A program made the translations under genes and the position numbers. Shown here in pieces: positions 8,567 through 19,109 of a stretch of 64,000 nt of DNA (position 1 is the stretch's first letter; each line of letters opens with the position of its first letter). Under the pieces are notes generated by a model. That model made no database searches. It was not told the DNA's origin and saw only the letters and a program-made list of their open reading frames with translations. The stretch is from Pseudomonas spelaei (GTDB lineage Bacteria; Pseudomonadota; Gammaproteobacteria; Pseudomonadales; Pseudomonadaceae), in the NCBI RefSeq assembly GCF_009724245.1, contig NZ_WNNK01000007.1:1-64000 (forward strand). Direction: 5' to 3'.

Positions 8567-9811
8567 CTACGAATATCTGAGGGCATGCGCCGGCTCAATC
8601 TTCGCCGCCCGATACGCCGGATAAATCGTCGCCAGGAAGCTCAACACAAACCCAGCCGTGCAAATCAGCAACACATCCCCACCCTGCAGTTCCGACGGCA
8701 GGTTGCTGACGAAATACACATCCGAACTGAAGATATGCTGCCCGGTCACACGCTCCAGCCAGCCCACCAGTTCACTGACGTTCAGCGCCGCAATCACACC
8801 AAGCACACCGCCGATCAACGTACCGACAATCCCGATCACCGTGCCCTGGACCATGAAGATCGCCATGATCTGCCGTGGCGTGGCGCCGATGGTGCGCAGG
8901 ATGGCGATGTCTGCGCCCTTGTCGTTCACCACCATGATCAAGGTGGCGATGATATTGAACGCGGCGACGGCGACGATCATCAGCAACAGCAGGCCGATCA
9001 TGGTCTTTTCCATCTTCATCGCGCTGAACAGGCTGCCCTGGGTGTGGGTCCAGTCGTCCGCCTTGTAGTCCGCGCCCAGGCTGCTGGCGATGTCCGCCGA
9101 GACTTTCGGCGCCGCATATAGATCCTTCACCGCCAGGCGCACGCTTTGCACCTGGTTCGGCTGCCAGTGCTGCATCTCCGCGGCGTCGGCCACGTTGATC
9201 AACGCCATGGAACCATCCAGCTCGGCACCGACCTTGAACACGCCGACTACGTTCAAGCGTTGCATACGCGGGGTGATACCGCCGGGGGCGCTGCTCACTT
9301 CCGGGACGATCAGGGTCAGCTTGTCACCGACATTCAGACGGAAACGCCGCGCCGTAATCTCGCCGACCACCACACCAAACTCACCAGGCTTAAGGTCTTC
9401 AAGGCTGCCCTGGACAATATGCTGGGCAACAATCGACACCTTGCCTTCCTGGGCCGGGTCGACACCGCTGATCTCAATCGGCTGCATCGCGCCCTTATAG
9501 GAGAACATGCCATCCATCTGGGTGAACGGCACGGCAGCAGTCACTTCCGGGTTTTTCAGCGCCGCGGCAGCCACCGGCTGCCAATCATCGATCGGATTGA
9601 CGCCCACGATGGTGGCGTGCGGCACCATGCCGAGGATGCGTGAGCTCATTTCCCGCTGGAAACCGTTCATGACCGACAACACCACGATCATCGACAGCAC
9701 GCCCAGGGCGAGGCCGATCATCGAGGTCATCGAGATAAACGAAACAAAACGGTTGCGGCGCTTGGCGCGGGTATAGCGCGTGCCGATGAAAATCGATAAC
9801 GGTCTGAACAT
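8567..9811 (-). CDS. lolE: Lipoprotein-releasing ABC transporter permease (LolE position)
   Basis: 414 residues. FtsX-type permease: an N-terminal membrane segment after [20 protein letters not shown], a ~210-residue periplasmic domain, and three C-terminal membrane segments. It is the last gene of lolCDE and a paralogue of the first permease gene, sharing the N-terminus and the [20 protein letters not shown] region. The complex extracts mature lipoproteins from the inner membrane and hands them to LolA. The lolC/lolE labels follow the E. coli gene order, not a diagnostic residue. A hairpin with a U-run precedes this gene. Confidence 0.9.
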   Translation of the reverse strand: MFRPLSIFIGTRYTRAKRRNRFVSFISMTSMIGLALGVLSMIVVLSVMNGFQREMSSRILGMVPHATIVGVNPIDDWQPVAAAALKNPEVTAAVPFTQMDGMFSYKGAMQPIEISGVDPAQEGKVSIVAQHIVQGSLEDLKPGEFGVVVGEITARRFRLNVGDKLTLIVPEVSSAPGGITPRMQRLNVVGVFKVGAELDGSMALINVADAAEMQHWQPNQVQSVRLAVKDLYAAPKVSADIASSLGADYKADDWTHTQGSLFSAMKMEKTMIGLLLLMIVAVAAFNIIATLIMVVNDKGADIAILRTIGATPRQIMAIFMVQGTVIGIVGTLIGGVLGVIAALNVSELVGWLERVTGQHIFSSDVYFVSNLPSELQGGDVLLICTAGFVLSFLATIYPAYRAAKIEPAHALRYS

Positions 9812-9825
9812 TCGCGGGCACCGTT

Positions 9826-9866
9826 GAAAAAATAGAAAACCCGGTGCCAGGCGCCGGGCTTGAAAC
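9826..9866 (-). terminator. Terminator-like hairpin between lolD and lolE
   Basis: On the minus strand, GCCCGGCGCCTGGCACCGGG forms an interrupted GC stem followed at once by TTTTCTATTTTTT. It lies inside the operon, so it may attenuate rather than end transcription. Confidence 0.5.
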
Positions 9867-9869
9867 GGG

Positions 9870-10553
9870 TCAGATGGCGACCAGATGACCTTCCTGCAGG
9901 TGCAACACGCGGTCCATCTGCCGGGCCATGCTCATGTCATGGGTCACCACCAGGAACGCAGTGCGCATCTGGGTGCTCAGTTCCAGCATCAAGTCCTTGA
10001 TGCCCTGGGCCGTGTGGGAGTCGAGGTTGCCGGTGGGCTCGTCGAGCATCACCAGGCCTGGGTTGTTGACCAGGGCTCGGGCAATTGCCACACGCTGGCG
10101 CTCGCCACCGGACAATTCGGCCGGTTTGTGTTCCAGGCGATGGCCGAGGCCAACCCGCTCCAGCAACGCCTTGGCCCGCTGACGGGCCTCCGGGATTGCC
10201 GTCTTGCCGATCAACAGCGGCATGCAGACGTTTTCCAGGGCGGTGAACTCAGGCAACAGGTGGTGGAACTGGTACACAAAGCCCAACGACCGATTGCGCA
10301 ACTGGCCACGGGCCTTCTCGCCCAGGGCCGACAACTCTTCACCGGCCAGCCAGACGCTGCCCTGGGACGGCGTATCAAGGCCGCCCAACAGGTTGAGCAA
10401 GGTACTTTTGCCGGAACCGGAACTGCCGACGATCGCCACGCGTTCGCCGGGATGAAGCTCCAACTGCAGATTGGACAGCACCACCACGGACTCCGGGCCT
10501 TCCTCGTAGGATTTGCCCAGGTCGCGGCAGCTCAGGATTGCTTTTTCACTCAT
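9870..10553 (-). CDS. lolD: Lipoprotein-releasing ABC transporter ATPase LolD
   Basis: 227 residues. Complete ABC ATPase: Walker [11 protein letters not shown]-loop near [18 protein letters not shown] (the LolD/MacB subgroup), signature [15 protein letters not shown], Walker [14 protein letters not shown], switch His in VVTHD. It powers lipoprotein release by LolC/LolE. The ATG at 10553 (MSEKAILSC) matches the usual N-terminus; an ATG at 10568 overlapping the lolC stop would add five residues. Confidence 0.95.
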   Translation of the reverse strand: MSEKAILSCRDLGKSYEEGPESVVVLSNLQLELHPGERVAIVGSSGSGKSTLLNLLGGLDTPSQGSVWLAGEELSALGEKARGQLRNRSLGFVYQFHHLLPEFTALENVCMPLLIGKTAIPEARQRAKALLERVGLGHRLEHKPAELSGGERQRVAIARALVNNPGLVMLDEPTGNLDSHTAQGIKDLMLELSTQMRTAFLVVTHDMSMARQMDRVLHLQEGHLVAI

Positions 10554-10560
10554 GCCCGAT

Positions 10561-11811
10561 TCACTCATAACGTAAAGCCTGCGCTGGCTGGGTACGTGCC
10601 GCGCGCCAGGCTGGATACAGGGTGGCAAGGAAACTCAGGACCAACGCGGCAGCGCCGACCATCAACACGTCCTGGCTCTGCACCTGGGACGGCAAGTAGT
10701 CGATGAAGTAAACGTCGGAGTTAAGAAACTTGTGGCCGATCAACGTTTCGACACCGGCGATGGCGGCGCTGACGTTCAGCGCAGCGAGAATCCCCACCGC
10801 AGTGCCGATCAAGGTGCCCACCACGCCAATGACCGTGCCCTGGACCATGAAGATCGCCATGATCTGCCCCGGTGTGGCGCCGAGAGTGCGCAGGATGGCG
10901 ATATCGCCCTTCTTGTCGTTCACCACCATCACCAGGGTGGAGATGATGTTGAAGGCGGCGACGGCGACGATCAGCAGCAACAGCAGGCCGATCATGGCTT
11001 TTTCCATGCGGATGGCCTGGTACAGGTTGCCGTGGGTACGGGTCCAGTCGCGGGCGTAGTACTGGCTTTCACCCAGATGCTGGGCGATTTCCCACGACGT
11101 ACGCGGCGCGTCGAACAGGTCGTTGAACTTCAGGCGCAGGCCCTGCACCTGATCCGGCTTCCAGCGATGCAGGCGGGCCAGGTCGGTGAGGTTGGTCACG
11201 CCCAGGTAGCCGTCGATTTCGCCGGCGCCGACGTGGAAGATGCCGACCACGGTGAAGCGCTTCATACGCGGAAACATGCCAGCCGGGGTCACAGTGACTT
11301 CCGGTGCGACGAAGGTCAGCTTGTCGCCGATAGCCGCGCCGAGCTTGGCGGCGGCCTTGTCACCGATCACGATACCAAAGCTGCCGGGCGACAAGTCGTC
11401 CAGTTTGCCCTGTTGCATGAACTTATCGATGATCGAGACGTTGCGCTCCTGCGCCGGATCAATGCCATTGAGCAGGACTTTCTGCACCTTGCCATTGTTG
11501 GTCAGCAGGCCCTGCATCTGGGTAAAGGGCGCCACCGCCAGAACCTTGGGGTTCTCCTTGACCTTGGCGGCCAGGCTTTGCCAGTCACTGATGGGCTCAC
11601 CCGATTCGATGGTGGCGTGGGGCACCATGCCCAACACGCGGGTGCGCATCTCATGATCGAAGCCATTCATCACCGAAAGCACCACGATCATCACGACGAC
11701 GCCAAGGGCGAGTCCGATCATCGAGGTCAAGGAAATGAATGACACAAAATGATTGCGACGCTTTGCACGGGTATAACGCGTGCCGATAAATACGAAGAGA
11801 GGTCTGAACAT
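10561..11811 (-). CDS. lolC: Lipoprotein-releasing ABC transporter permease (LolC position)
   Basis: 416 residues, first gene of the lolCDE operon. The topology matches the other permease: one N-terminal segment, a periplasmic domain (~50-265) and three C-terminal segments, with [20 protein letters not shown] and [15 protein letters not shown] conserved between them. In E. coli, LolC recruits LolA through its periplasmic domain. The N-terminal 35 residues are nearly identical to those of the partner permease, consistent with duplication. It is divergent from a PilZ gene 94 bases away. Confidence 0.92.
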   Translation of the reverse strand: MFRPLFVFIGTRYTRAKRRNHFVSFISLTSMIGLALGVVVMIVVLSVMNGFDHEMRTRVLGMVPHATIESGEPISDWQSLAAKVKENPKVLAVAPFTQMQGLLTNNGKVQKVLLNGIDPAQERNVSIIDKFMQQGKLDDLSPGSFGIVIGDKAAAKLGAAIGDKLTFVAPEVTVTPAGMFPRMKRFTVVGIFHVGAGEIDGYLGVTNLTDLARLHRWKPDQVQGLRLKFNDLFDAPRTSWEIAQHLGESQYYARDWTRTHGNLYQAIRMEKAMIGLLLLLIVAVAAFNIISTLVMVVNDKKGDIAILRTLGATPGQIMAIFMVQGTVIGVVGTLIGTAVGILAALNVSAAIAGVETLIGHKFLNSDVYFIDYLPSQVQSQDVLMVGAAALVLSFLATLYPAWRAARTQPAQALRYE

Positions 11812-11905
11812 GTCGGGGCTTGTTCGGAGGAAAAGAAGACGTCCTTGTGGCGGGGTCAGGTAAGCAGCTTTACACTCAGACCATCACCGCTACCTTGGGT
11901 TCGCC

Positions 11906-12490
11906 ATGTCGACATTAGATGAAGAAGATCGCCGCGAATACTACCGTATCGAGGACATGATCGCACTGGAAATTAGCCCTCTGTCCGGCCCGGAAGCGGC
12001 GAGCAAGGAAGTGTTGCTGGATGATTCGCCGCTGTTCAATCTGCTCAGTGAACTGCACCTGAGCGAATTCGAGTCCCAGCACCTGCTGCGCCAGATTGGC
12101 GAGCGGGACCGAACCCTGGCCGCGTTCCTCAAAGTACAGAACAAGCGGATCGACCTGCTCAGCCAGATCATGGCGCAAAGCCTGCTGGGCGAGATTGGCA
12201 CGCCGCAACCGGTGATCATTTCCGAGGGCGGTATTGAGTTCCACTACCCCACCGCCCTGGCACCCGACAGCCCGTTGGCGGTCAAGCTGGTGCTGATGCC
12301 CCAGGCACTGGGCCTGCTGCTGCGCGCCAAGGTCACCCATTGCGATGCCGAGAGCGGCGGGTTTGAGATCGGCACCGAGTTCGAAGCCATGACCGACGCC
12401 CAGCGCCAGTTGCTGGCGCGCTACATCCTGCAAAAACAGGCCCAGGAACGACGCCTGGCCCGGGAACAAAGCGACGCCCAAGACACCTGA
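11906..12490 (+). CDS. PilZ-domain protein with N-terminal extension
   Basis: 194 residues. The N-terminus EEDRREYYRIEDMIALEISPL carries the RRxxxR-like c-di-GMP motif, followed by a helical region (~40-95) and a C-terminal beta-rich segment with ISEGGIEFHYP, corresponding to the D/NxSxxG motif, and FEIGTEFEAM. It resembles the longer Pseudomonas PilZ proteins found beside lolCDE. It probably senses c-di-GMP; the partner is unknown. Confidence 0.8.
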   Translation: MSTLDEEDRREYYRIEDMIALEISPLSGPEAASKEVLLDDSPLFNLLSELHLSEFESQHLLRQIGERDRTLAAFLKVQNKRIDLLSQIMAQSLLGEIGTPQPVIISEGGIEFHYPTALAPDSPLAVKLVLMPQALGLLLRAKVTHCDAESGGFEIGTEFEAMTDAQRQLLARYILQKQAQERRLAREQSDAQDT

Positions 12491-12555
12491 ATACGATCAT
12501 TGAATGGCCCGTTGTGCCATCCACCAGCCAGGACACCTGGCGTAAAGGAGCAACT

Positions 12556-13278
12556 GTGACCCTGATTTATGGCCACCGCGGTGCCAAAGGCGAAGCACCG
12601 GAAAACACCCTGACCAGCTTCCAGGAATGCCTCAAGCACGGCGTTCGCCGCTGCGAACTGGATCTGCACCTGTCCATGGACGGCGAGTTGATGGTCATCC
12701 ATGACCCCACCCTCAAACGCACCGCCGACCGGCGCGGCAAGGTGGTCGAGTACTCGGCCGCCGATCTGGTGAAGATGGACGCGCGCAAGGGCGGCCCGGG
12801 CTGGGTCAAGCCTTGCCCGATTCCACGCCTGGAAGAACTGTTCGAGCAATGCGACTTCGATCACTGGCAACTGGAAGTCAAAAGCGCTTCGCGCATGCGC
12901 GCTGCGACGACGGTGCTGGCGATTCGGGAAATGGCCCAGCGGTTTGGCCTGATGGACAAGGTCACCGTGACCTCAAGCTCGCGGGAAGTACTGAAAGCGG
13001 CCCTGGAGCTGACGCCGGACCTGTCCCGGGGACTGGTGGCCGAATACGCCTGGCTCGACCCTTTGAAGGTCGCGGCAAACTATGGCTGTGAAATTCTGGC
13101 GCTGAACTGGACGTTGTGCACCCCTGAGCGCCTGGCCAAGGCCCAGCGCCAAGGGCTGCACGTGTCCGTGTGGACGGTCAACGAACCCGCGCTGATGCGC
13201 AGGCTCGCCGACTTCGGCGTAGATAGCCTGATTACAGACTTTCCCGGTTTGGCCACTGCCACTCTCGGGAATTACTGA
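12556..13278 (+). CDS. Glycerophosphodiester phosphodiesterase
   Basis: 240 residues. GDPD family TIM barrel: catalytic GHRGAKGEAPENT at the N-terminus, metal-binding ELDLHLSMDGELMVIHDPTLKRT, and a C-terminal VWTVNEPALMRRLADFGVDSLITDFP. There is no signal peptide, so it is the cytoplasmic (UgpQ-like) type, hydrolysing glycerophosphodiesters to sn-glycerol 3-phosphate and an alcohol. It starts at GTG 12556, with AAAGGAG 6 bases upstream. Confidence 0.94.
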   Translation: MTLIYGHRGAKGEAPENTLTSFQECLKHGVRRCELDLHLSMDGELMVIHDPTLKRTADRRGKVVEYSAADLVKMDARKGGPGWVKPCPIPRLEELFEQCDFDHWQLEVKSASRMRAATTVLAIREMAQRFGLMDKVTVTSSSREVLKAALELTPDLSRGLVAEYAWLDPLKVAANYGCEILALNWTLCTPERLAKAQRQGLHVSVWTVNEPALMRRLADFGVDSLITDFPGLATATLGNY

Positions 13279-13287
13279 AATCGGTCT

Positions 13288-13314
13288 CCCCGGCCGGCTC
13301 AGGCCACCGGCCGG
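13288..13314. terminator. GC-rich hairpin between converging genes
   Basis: CCCCGGCCGG and CCGGCCGGAG pair around a 9-base loop between the phosphodiesterase gene and sthA. There is no T-tract, so terminator activity is uncertain. Confidence 0.4.
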
Positions 13315-13320
13315 AGCCGC

Positions 13321-14715
13321 TCAAAAAAGCCGGTTGAGGCCGTCGTAGGCCGCTACCCGATAGGCTTCAGCCATGGTCGGGTAGTTGAACGTGGTGTTGA
13401 CGAAATACTTGAGGGTATTTTGCTCACCCGGCTGGTTCATGATGGCCTGGCCGATGTGCACGATCTCCGAGGCCTGGTAGCCGAAGCAATGCACGCCAAG
13501 GACTTCCAGAGTCTCGCGGTGAAACAGAATCTTCAGCATGCCTTGCGGCTCACCGGCGATCTGCGCACGCGCCATGCTCTTGAAGAATGCCTTGCCCACT
13601 TCGTAAGGCACCTTGGCCTTGGTCAACTCGTGCTCGTTTTTGCCGATGGAGCTGATCTCGGGAATGGTGTAGATCCCGGTCGGCACATCGTTGACGTAGC
13701 GCCAGCTGCCATTGTCGACAATGCTGCCAGCAGCCGAACGGCCCTGGTCGTGGGCAGCACTGGCCAGGCTCGGCCAGCCGATCACGTCACCGGCACCGTA
13801 GATGTTGGTCACGCAGGTGCGGTAGTTCTCGTCCACCTCGATCTGGCCACGGCTGTTGACCTTGACCCCGATGTTTTCCATGCCCAGCTTGTCGGTGTTG
13901 CCGGTACGGCCGTTGCACCAGAGCAAGGCATCGGCCTTGATCTTCTTGCCGGACTTGAGGTGCAGGATCACGCCATTGTCCAGGCCTTCAACGCGGTCAT
14001 ATTCCTCGTTGTGGCGCACGGTGATGTTGTTGTTGCTGAAGTGGTAGCTCAACGCCTGGGAAATTTCCGAGTCGAGGAAGCTCAGCAACTGGTCGCGGTT
14101 ATCCACCAGCTCCACCAATACACCCAGGCCGCTGAAGATCGAGGCGTATTCGCAGCCAATCACGCCGGCGCCATAGATAATCAGTTTGCGCGGGGTGTGG
14201 CCCAGGCTGAGGATGGTGTCGCTATCGTAGATACGCGGGTGATGGAAATCGATATCGGCCGGACGATACGGGCGCGAGCCGGTGGCGATGATGATGTGCT
14301 TGGCCACCAGTTTCTCGACCACACCGTTGGCGCAGACCACCTCGACGGTTTGCTCGTCGGCGAAGCTGCCGGTGCCGAAAAACAGGTCAACGCGGTTACG
14401 GGCGTAGTAGCCGGTACGCGAGGCAACCTGTTTGGCGATGACTTTTTCAGCGCTCTTGAGCACGTCCGGGAACGAGAACCAGCGCGGCTCACCAATGGCC
14501 CGGAACATCGGGTTGGTGTTGAACTGCATGATCTGGCGCACCGAGTGACGCAAGGCCTTGGACGGGATGGTACCCAGGTGGGTGCAGTTACCGCCGACCT
14601 GGCGACGGCTATCGACCATCGCCACCTTACGCCCAGCTTTGGCGGCGTTCATCGCCGCACCTTCTCCAGCCGGGCCGGAACCCAGCACCACTACGTCGTA
14701 GTTGTAGACAGCCAT
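13321..14715 (-). CDS. sthA: Soluble pyridine nucleotide transhydrogenase SthA
   Basis: 464 residues. Flavoprotein disulfide-reductase fold: FAD motif [20 protein letters not shown](P)-binding [20 protein letters not shown] motif [17 protein letters not shown] and a C-terminal dimerisation domain. The position of the redox dithiol reads [13 protein letters not shown]: one cysteine of the pair is Thr, as expected for SthA, which transfers hydride between NADPH and NAD+ without disulfide chemistry. The full length matches the family. Confidence 0.96.
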   Translation of the reverse strand: MAVYNYDVVVLGSGPAGEGAAMNAAKAGRKVAMVDSRRQVGGNCTHLGTIPSKALRHSVRQIMQFNTNPMFRAIGEPRWFSFPDVLKSAEKVIAKQVASRTGYYARNRVDLFFGTGSFADEQTVEVVCANGVVEKLVAKHIIIATGSRPYRPADIDFHHPRIYDSDTILSLGHTPRKLIIYGAGVIGCEYASIFSGLGVLVELVDNRDQLLSFLDSEISQALSYHFSNNNITVRHNEEYDRVEGLDNGVILHLKSGKKIKADALLWCNGRTGNTDKLGMENIGVKVNSRGQIEVDENYRTCVTNIYGAGDVIGWPSLASAAHDQGRSAAGSIVDNGSWRYVNDVPTGIYTIPEISSIGKNEHELTKAKVPYEVGKAFFKSMARAQIAGEPQGMLKILFHRETLEVLGVHCFGYQASEIVHIGQAIMNQPGEQNTLKYFVNTTFNYPTMAEAYRVAAYDGLNRLF

Positions 14716-14905
14716 GCGTACTCCTCAGAACAGGCCAAGGCGCACGGTTGGGCGCCTGGCTAAATCATGCCGCGGCCAGCGGTCATGAAGGATCAAATGG
14801 GCTCAGGTGTATGAACCGGGGCACAGTCTATATAAGCCTCAACGCCGCGCACATTAACCCTTGGTCGCGTCGTAGGCCAGTTTTGCCTTTACTACACAGT
14901 GTTCG

Positions 14906-15919
14906 TTACGGCTTCACTGCCGTCAGTTGCTCGAACGCCTTGTTGCTCCGTGTGACGAAGCCAGTCCCCTCGCGCATCACAAAAAACGCGGCGACCTGGT
15001 GCTTTTCCGCGTACGCCCACCCTTGCTCCGGGCCGAGGATCAGCAGTAAGGTCGACAATCCGTCGGCCATCAACGCTGAAGGCTGCAACACCGTCACCGA
15101 GGCCAGTTGATGGGTGATCGGTGCTCCCGTACGCGCATCAAGGGTGTGGGAATAACGCCGACCATCCTGCTGGAAATAATTGCGATAGTCACCTGATGTG
15201 GACACACCGAAGCCATCGACGTTGATGACCCGTTCAGCCACCTGTTGATCGTCCCTGGGCTCTTCCAGGGCAATGCGCCAGGCTGTGCCATCAGGTTTTT
15301 GACCGACAGCCTTGAGTTCGCCGGTGGCTTCGGCCAGGTAACTGCGGATGCCCAACTGCGTCAGTTGTGCGGCGATCCGGTCAACGGCATAACCGGCAGC
15401 GATGCTGTTGAAGTCGACTTCGACCGCTGCGTCCTTGCACAACTGCTGACCGTCGATGTGCAGATGAGCATGACCGACACGCAGGCCCACCTGCGTAAGC
15501 GCTGCCGCGTCCGGGACTTTTATCTCCCGCGCCTGCGGACCAAATCCCCAGAGATTCATCAGAGGCTCGACCGTCAGGTCGAAGGCGCCATCGCTGGCCT
15601 GGGACAACTGCTCCCCGGTGCGTATCAGGTGCAGGATCGGTTCCGGCATCGGCTGGCAACTGTTGGCAGGCAGATCGTTGAAGCGCTCAATATCGGAATC
15701 ACTGCGGTAGGTCGACATTTGCCGGTCGACCTCAGCGAGTATCCCCTCGACTTGACGCTGGACTTCATCCGGACCAGGCACCTCGGCGGTGCGTACATAC
15801 TTGATCGAATAGGTGCTGCCCATGGTCGGGCCGCCGAAGCTTTCCAGGGTTTCACTGGCGCCACAGCCCGCAAGCATCGCCAGCAGACAAAGCACAACCA
15901 CGTGCCGCAGGCCAACCAT
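14906..15919 (-). CDS. apbE: FAD:protein FMN transferase ApbE, lipoprotein
   Basis: 337 residues from the ATG at 15919. The lipobox LLAMLAGC places it as a periplasmic lipoprotein. ApbE motifs include GGPTMGSTYSIKYV, VDFNSIAAGYAVDRIA and SVTVLQPSALMADGLSTLLL, with the metal-binding Asp in the last. The enzyme attaches FMN to threonines of redox proteins such as NqrB, NqrC or RnfG. In P. aeruginosa, as recalled, the equivalent gene adjoins the nqr operon; here a transporter gene stands in that place, so its substrates must be elsewhere. Confidence 0.93.
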   Translation of the reverse strand: MVGLRHVVVLCLLAMLAGCGASETLESFGGPTMGSTYSIKYVRTAEVPGPDEVQRQVEGILAEVDRQMSTYRSDSDIERFNDLPANSCQPMPEPILHLIRTGEQLSQASDGAFDLTVEPLMNLWGFGPQAREIKVPDAAALTQVGLRVGHAHLHIDGQQLCKDAAVEVDFNSIAAGYAVDRIAAQLTQLGIRSYLAEATGELKAVGQKPDGTAWRIALEEPRDDQQVAERVINVDGFGVSTSGDYRNYFQQDGRRYSHTLDARTGAPITHQLASVTVLQPSALMADGLSTLLLILGPEQGWAYAEKHQVAAFFVMREGTGFVTRSNKAFEQLTAVKP

Positions 15920-16197
15920 AGGCAACACACCCTTATCGCTAAATTGACTGGATCGGTAGGCAAGCCCTCCGCCAAGGGCAGCCATTATGCGACCTTTCAT
16001 CGTGGCCGGCAGGCTCAAACTCGCCTATTTCACGACCCTGCGGCAATTGGCCAGCTTGCCAACGGTTTTTGTTGCCTGTAGGGCCTGATACACATATCGT
16101 TACAAAACTGTTCAGCACAGCCTCGCGCCCAGACTTTGCAGCAAGGACGAGTTGTGACCAGGGATTTCTAACAAGATAGCCAAGATGAGTGAATGAC

Positions 16198-17496
16198 ATG
16201 TCCACCACGACGGGCAAAGGCAAAGCGATCTTTCGCGTTGTCAGCGGTAACTTTCTCGAAATGTTCGATTTCATGGTCTACGGCTTCTATGCCACGGCCA
16301 TCGCCAAGACATTTTTCCCTGCCGACAGCGCATTCGCTTCACTGATGTTGTCCCTGGCGACCTTCGGCGCCGGCTTCCTGATGCGCCCGTTGGGGGCGAT
16401 TTTCCTCGGTGCCTACATCGACCGTCACGGCCGTAAAAAGGGCCTTGTGATCACGTTGGCACTGATGGCCGCCGGTACGATCCTGATCGCCTGTGTTCCC
16501 GGGTATGCCACTTTAGGCGTCGCGGCGCCGCTGATCGTGCTGTTTGGCCGCCTGCTGCAAGGCTTCTCCGCCGGTGTCGAGCTGGGCGGCGTGTCGGTGT
16601 ACCTGGCGGAAATCGCCACACCGGGCCGCAAGGGCTTTTTCGTCAGTTGGCAGTCCGCCAGCCAGCAAGCGGCAGTGGTGTTCGCCGGCCTGCTGGGCGT
16701 GGGCCTGAACCATTGGCTGAGCCCGGAAGAAATGGGTGATTGGGGCTGGCGTGTGCCGTTCCTGATCGGCTGTCTGATCGTGCCGGTGATCTTCGTGATT
16801 CGCCGCTCGCTGGAAGAAACCCCGGAGTTCCAGGCACGTAAACACCGCCCTACCCTGCAGGAAATCGTCCGCTCGATCGGTCAGAACTTCGGCATCGTCA
16901 TCGCCGGCATGGCCCTGGTGGTGATGACCACTGTGTCGTTCTACCTGATCACCGCCTACACGCCGACCTTCGGCAAGGCCGAGCTGCACCTGTCGGACTT
17001 CGACGCGCTGCTGGTGACCGTGTGCGTGGGTATCTCGAACTTCTTCTGGTTGCCAGTGATGGGGGCAGTGTCCGACAAGGTCGGCCGTAAACCCCTGCTG
17101 CTGGGAGCGACCATTCTGGCGATCCTCACCGCTTACCCGGCGCTGTCCTGGCTGGTCGCCAACCCAAGCTTCAGCCACCTGTTGATTGTGCTGCTGTGGC
17201 TGTCGTTCCTGTACGGCTCGTATAACGGCGCCATGGTGGTAGCCCTGACTGAAATCATGCCGGTAGAAGTGCGCACCACCGGATTCTCCCTGGCCTACAG
17301 CCTGGCGACGGCGACCTTTGGTGGCTTTACTCCGGCGGCCTGTACTTACTTGATCCATGTATTGGATAACAAAGCAGCACCGGGGATCTGGCTCAGTGGC
17401 GCGGCGGTGCTGGGGTTGATTGCGACGTTGATCCTGTTCAAAGGCAATCGGCATGAGCTGCGGACTGCCCAGGCCTCGGTGGTTGGCGGCGCCTGA
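16198..17496 (+). CDS. MHS-family MFS transporter, tricarballylate/citrate-proton symporter type
   Basis: 432 residues, twelve predicted membrane segments. Metabolite:H+ symporter features: [20 protein letters not shown] at the N-terminus, the loop 2-3 motif [13 protein letters not shown], and [31 protein letters not shown]. The sequence is closest to CitA/CitH and TcuC tricarboxylate carriers. The ATG at 16198 is chosen; a GTG at 16189 is possible and neither has a strong ribosome site. No catabolic genes adjoin it, so the substrate is inferred only. Confidence 0.85.
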   Translation: MSTTTGKGKAIFRVVSGNFLEMFDFMVYGFYATAIAKTFFPADSAFASLMLSLATFGAGFLMRPLGAIFLGAYIDRHGRKKGLVITLALMAAGTILIACVPGYATLGVAAPLIVLFGRLLQGFSAGVELGGVSVYLAEIATPGRKGFFVSWQSASQQAAVVFAGLLGVGLNHWLSPEEMGDWGWRVPFLIGCLIVPVIFVIRRSLEETPEFQARKHRPTLQEIVRSIGQNFGIVIAGMALVVMTTVSFYLITAYTPTFGKAELHLSDFDALLVTVCVGISNFFWLPVMGAVSDKVGRKPLLLGATILAILTAYPALSWLVANPSFSHLLIVLLWLSFLYGSYNGAMVVALTEIMPVEVRTTGFSLAYSLATATFGGFTPAACTYLIHVLDNKAAPGIWLSGAAVLGLIATLILFKGNRHELRTAQASVVGGA

Positions 17497-17503
17497 TAGA
17501 TAG

Positions 17504-17579
17504 CCATCGCAGGCAAGCCAGCTCCCACATTTGAATGTATTCACACATCAAAATGTGGGAGCTGGCTTGCCTGCGATGG
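17504..17579. repeat. Inverted REP pair
   Basis: Two inverted 29-base copies (CCATCGCAGGCAAGCCAGCT type) separated by 18 bases, just after the transporter gene. Confidence 0.9.
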
Positions 17580-17613
17580 GGCCAGTACAACCCACACAAA
17601 AAACTGCATGACA

Positions 17614-17646
17614 CAAAAAAGCCCCGAACCAGTCGGGGCTTTTTCA
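17614..17646. terminator. Bidirectional terminator downstream of the GAPDH gene
   Basis: AAAAAAGCCCCGA and TCGGGGCTTTTT form a strong stem immediately past the GAPDH stop. Confidence 0.88.
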
Positions 17647-17660
17647 TTTATCGCTGACGC

Positions 17661-19109
17661 TTAGCGCGGGAATGCTGGCGGGTTGACCCCGGCCATGTCT
17701 TCCATCACGCGAACCACCTGGCAGCTGTAACCGAATTCGTTGTCGTACCAGACGTACAGAACAACACGGTTGTCTTGGGTGATGGTCGCCTCGGCATCCA
17801 CCACGCCCGCATGGCGCGAGCCAACGAAGTCGGTGGAAACCACTTCCTGGGAATTGACGAAGTCGATTTGCTTATGCAGATCGGAGTGCAGCGCCATGTA
17901 GCGCAAGTACTCGTTCATCTCTTCACGGGTGGCGGCTTTCTCAAGGTTCAGGTTGAGAATGGCCATCGACACGTTCGGTGTCGGAACACGGATCGCGTTA
18001 CCGGTCAGCTTGCCGGCCAGCTCAGGCAAGGCCTTGGCAGCAGCGGTCGCCGCACCGGTCTCGGTGATGACCATGTTCAGCGCGGCGCTACGGCCACGGC
18101 GATCGCCCTTGTGGAAGTTGTCGATCAGGTTCTGGTCGTTGGTGTACGAGTGAACCGTTTCAACGTGACCGTTCACGATGCCGAACTTGTCATTCACCGC
18201 TTTCAGCACCGGCACGATGGCGTTGGTGGTGCAGGAAGCAGCGGACACGATCTTGTCGTCAGCAGTGATTTCACCGTGGTTGATACCGTGCACGATGTTC
18301 TTCAGCTTGCCTTTGCCAGGCGCCGTCAGAACAACGCGGTCGATACCTGGGCAGGCCAGGTGCTGACCCAGGCCTTCGGCGTCACGCCACACACCGGTGT
18401 TGTCTACCAGCAGTGCGTCCTTGATGCCGTACTGGGTGTAGTCCACCTCAGCCGGGTTCTTCGCGTAGATCACCTGGATCAGGTTACCGTTGGCGGTGAT
18501 GGTGTTGTTTTCTTCATCGATGACGATGGTGCCGTTGAACGGACCGTGTACCGAGTCGCGACGCAGCAGGCTTGCGCGCTTGGTCAGGTCGTTGTCGGCA
18601 CCTTTGCGCACAACGATGGCACGCAGGCGCAGGCCGTCACCGCCACCGGTTTTTTCGATCAGGATACGCGCCAGCAGACGGCCAATACGACCGAAGCCGT
18701 AAAGCACAACGTCGGTGCCTTTGCGGGCCGCTGCGTTTTGCTGGCCAACCACGTCGGCCATTTCTTCACGGACGAACTGCTCAGCAGTGCGGCCATTGGC
18801 TTCGTTGCGGAATTTGTAGGCCAACTTGCCCAGGTCTACCGAGGCCGCGCCGAGCTTGAGCTCGCTCATGGCTTTGAGCAGAGGGAATGTTTCGTGGACG
18901 GAGAGTTCGCTATCGTCGGCAGAACGATGGCGAGCAAAGCGATGAGCCTTGAGAATCGCGATGACTGATTGGTTGATCAGGCTGCGGCCATAGATCGAGC
19001 TCACCACATTGTTATTGCGGTACAGCTGACCGATAAGCGGAATCATCGCTTCAGCGAGTGCTTCACGGTCGATCCATTCACCAAGACACTGGTCGGGCTT
19101 CTGAGTCAC
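17661..19109 (-). CDS. Glyceraldehyde-3-phosphate dehydrogenase, long form
   Basis: 482 residues, against ~335 for classical GAPDH. The first ~125 residues form a helical extension (TQKPDQCLGEWIDREALAEA onward); the NAD domain then begins VVLYGFGRIGRLLARIL, with catalytic Cys in SAASCTTNAIVP and a normal C-terminal domain. This long form is known in Pseudomonas beside mfd; it oxidises glyceraldehyde 3-phosphate or works in gluconeogenesis. The GTG at 19109 is chosen because GGAAGG lies 5 bases upstream and it matches family N-termini; the ATG at 19124 is the alternative. Confidence 0.9.
   Translation of the reverse strand: MTQKPDQCLGEWIDREALAEAMIPLIGQLYRNNNVVSSIYGRSLINQSVIAILKAHRFARHRSADDSELSVHETFPLLKAMSELKLGAASVDLGKLAYKFRNEANGRTAEQFVREEMADVVGQQNAAARKGTDVVLYGFGRIGRLLARILIEKTGGGDGLRLRAIVVRKGADNDLTKRASLLRRDSVHGPFNGTIVIDEENNTITANGNLIQVIYAKNPAEVDYTQYGIKDALLVDNTGVWRDAEGLGQHLACPGIDRVVLTAPGKGKLKNIVHGINHGEITADDKIVSAASCTTNAIVPVLKAVNDKFGIVNGHVETVHSYTNDQNLIDNFHKGDRRGRSAALNMVITETGAATAAAKALPELAGKLTGNAIRVPTPNVSMAILNLNLEKAATREEMNEYLRYMALHSDLHKQIDFVNSQEVVSTDFVGSRHAGVVDAEATITQDNRVVLYVWYDNEFGYSCQVVRVMEDMAGVNPPAFPR

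Noticed and set aside
12421..12870. 149-codon minus-strand frame across the phosphodiesterase start
   Set aside because: It overlaps two clear plus-strand genes and shows no family features.
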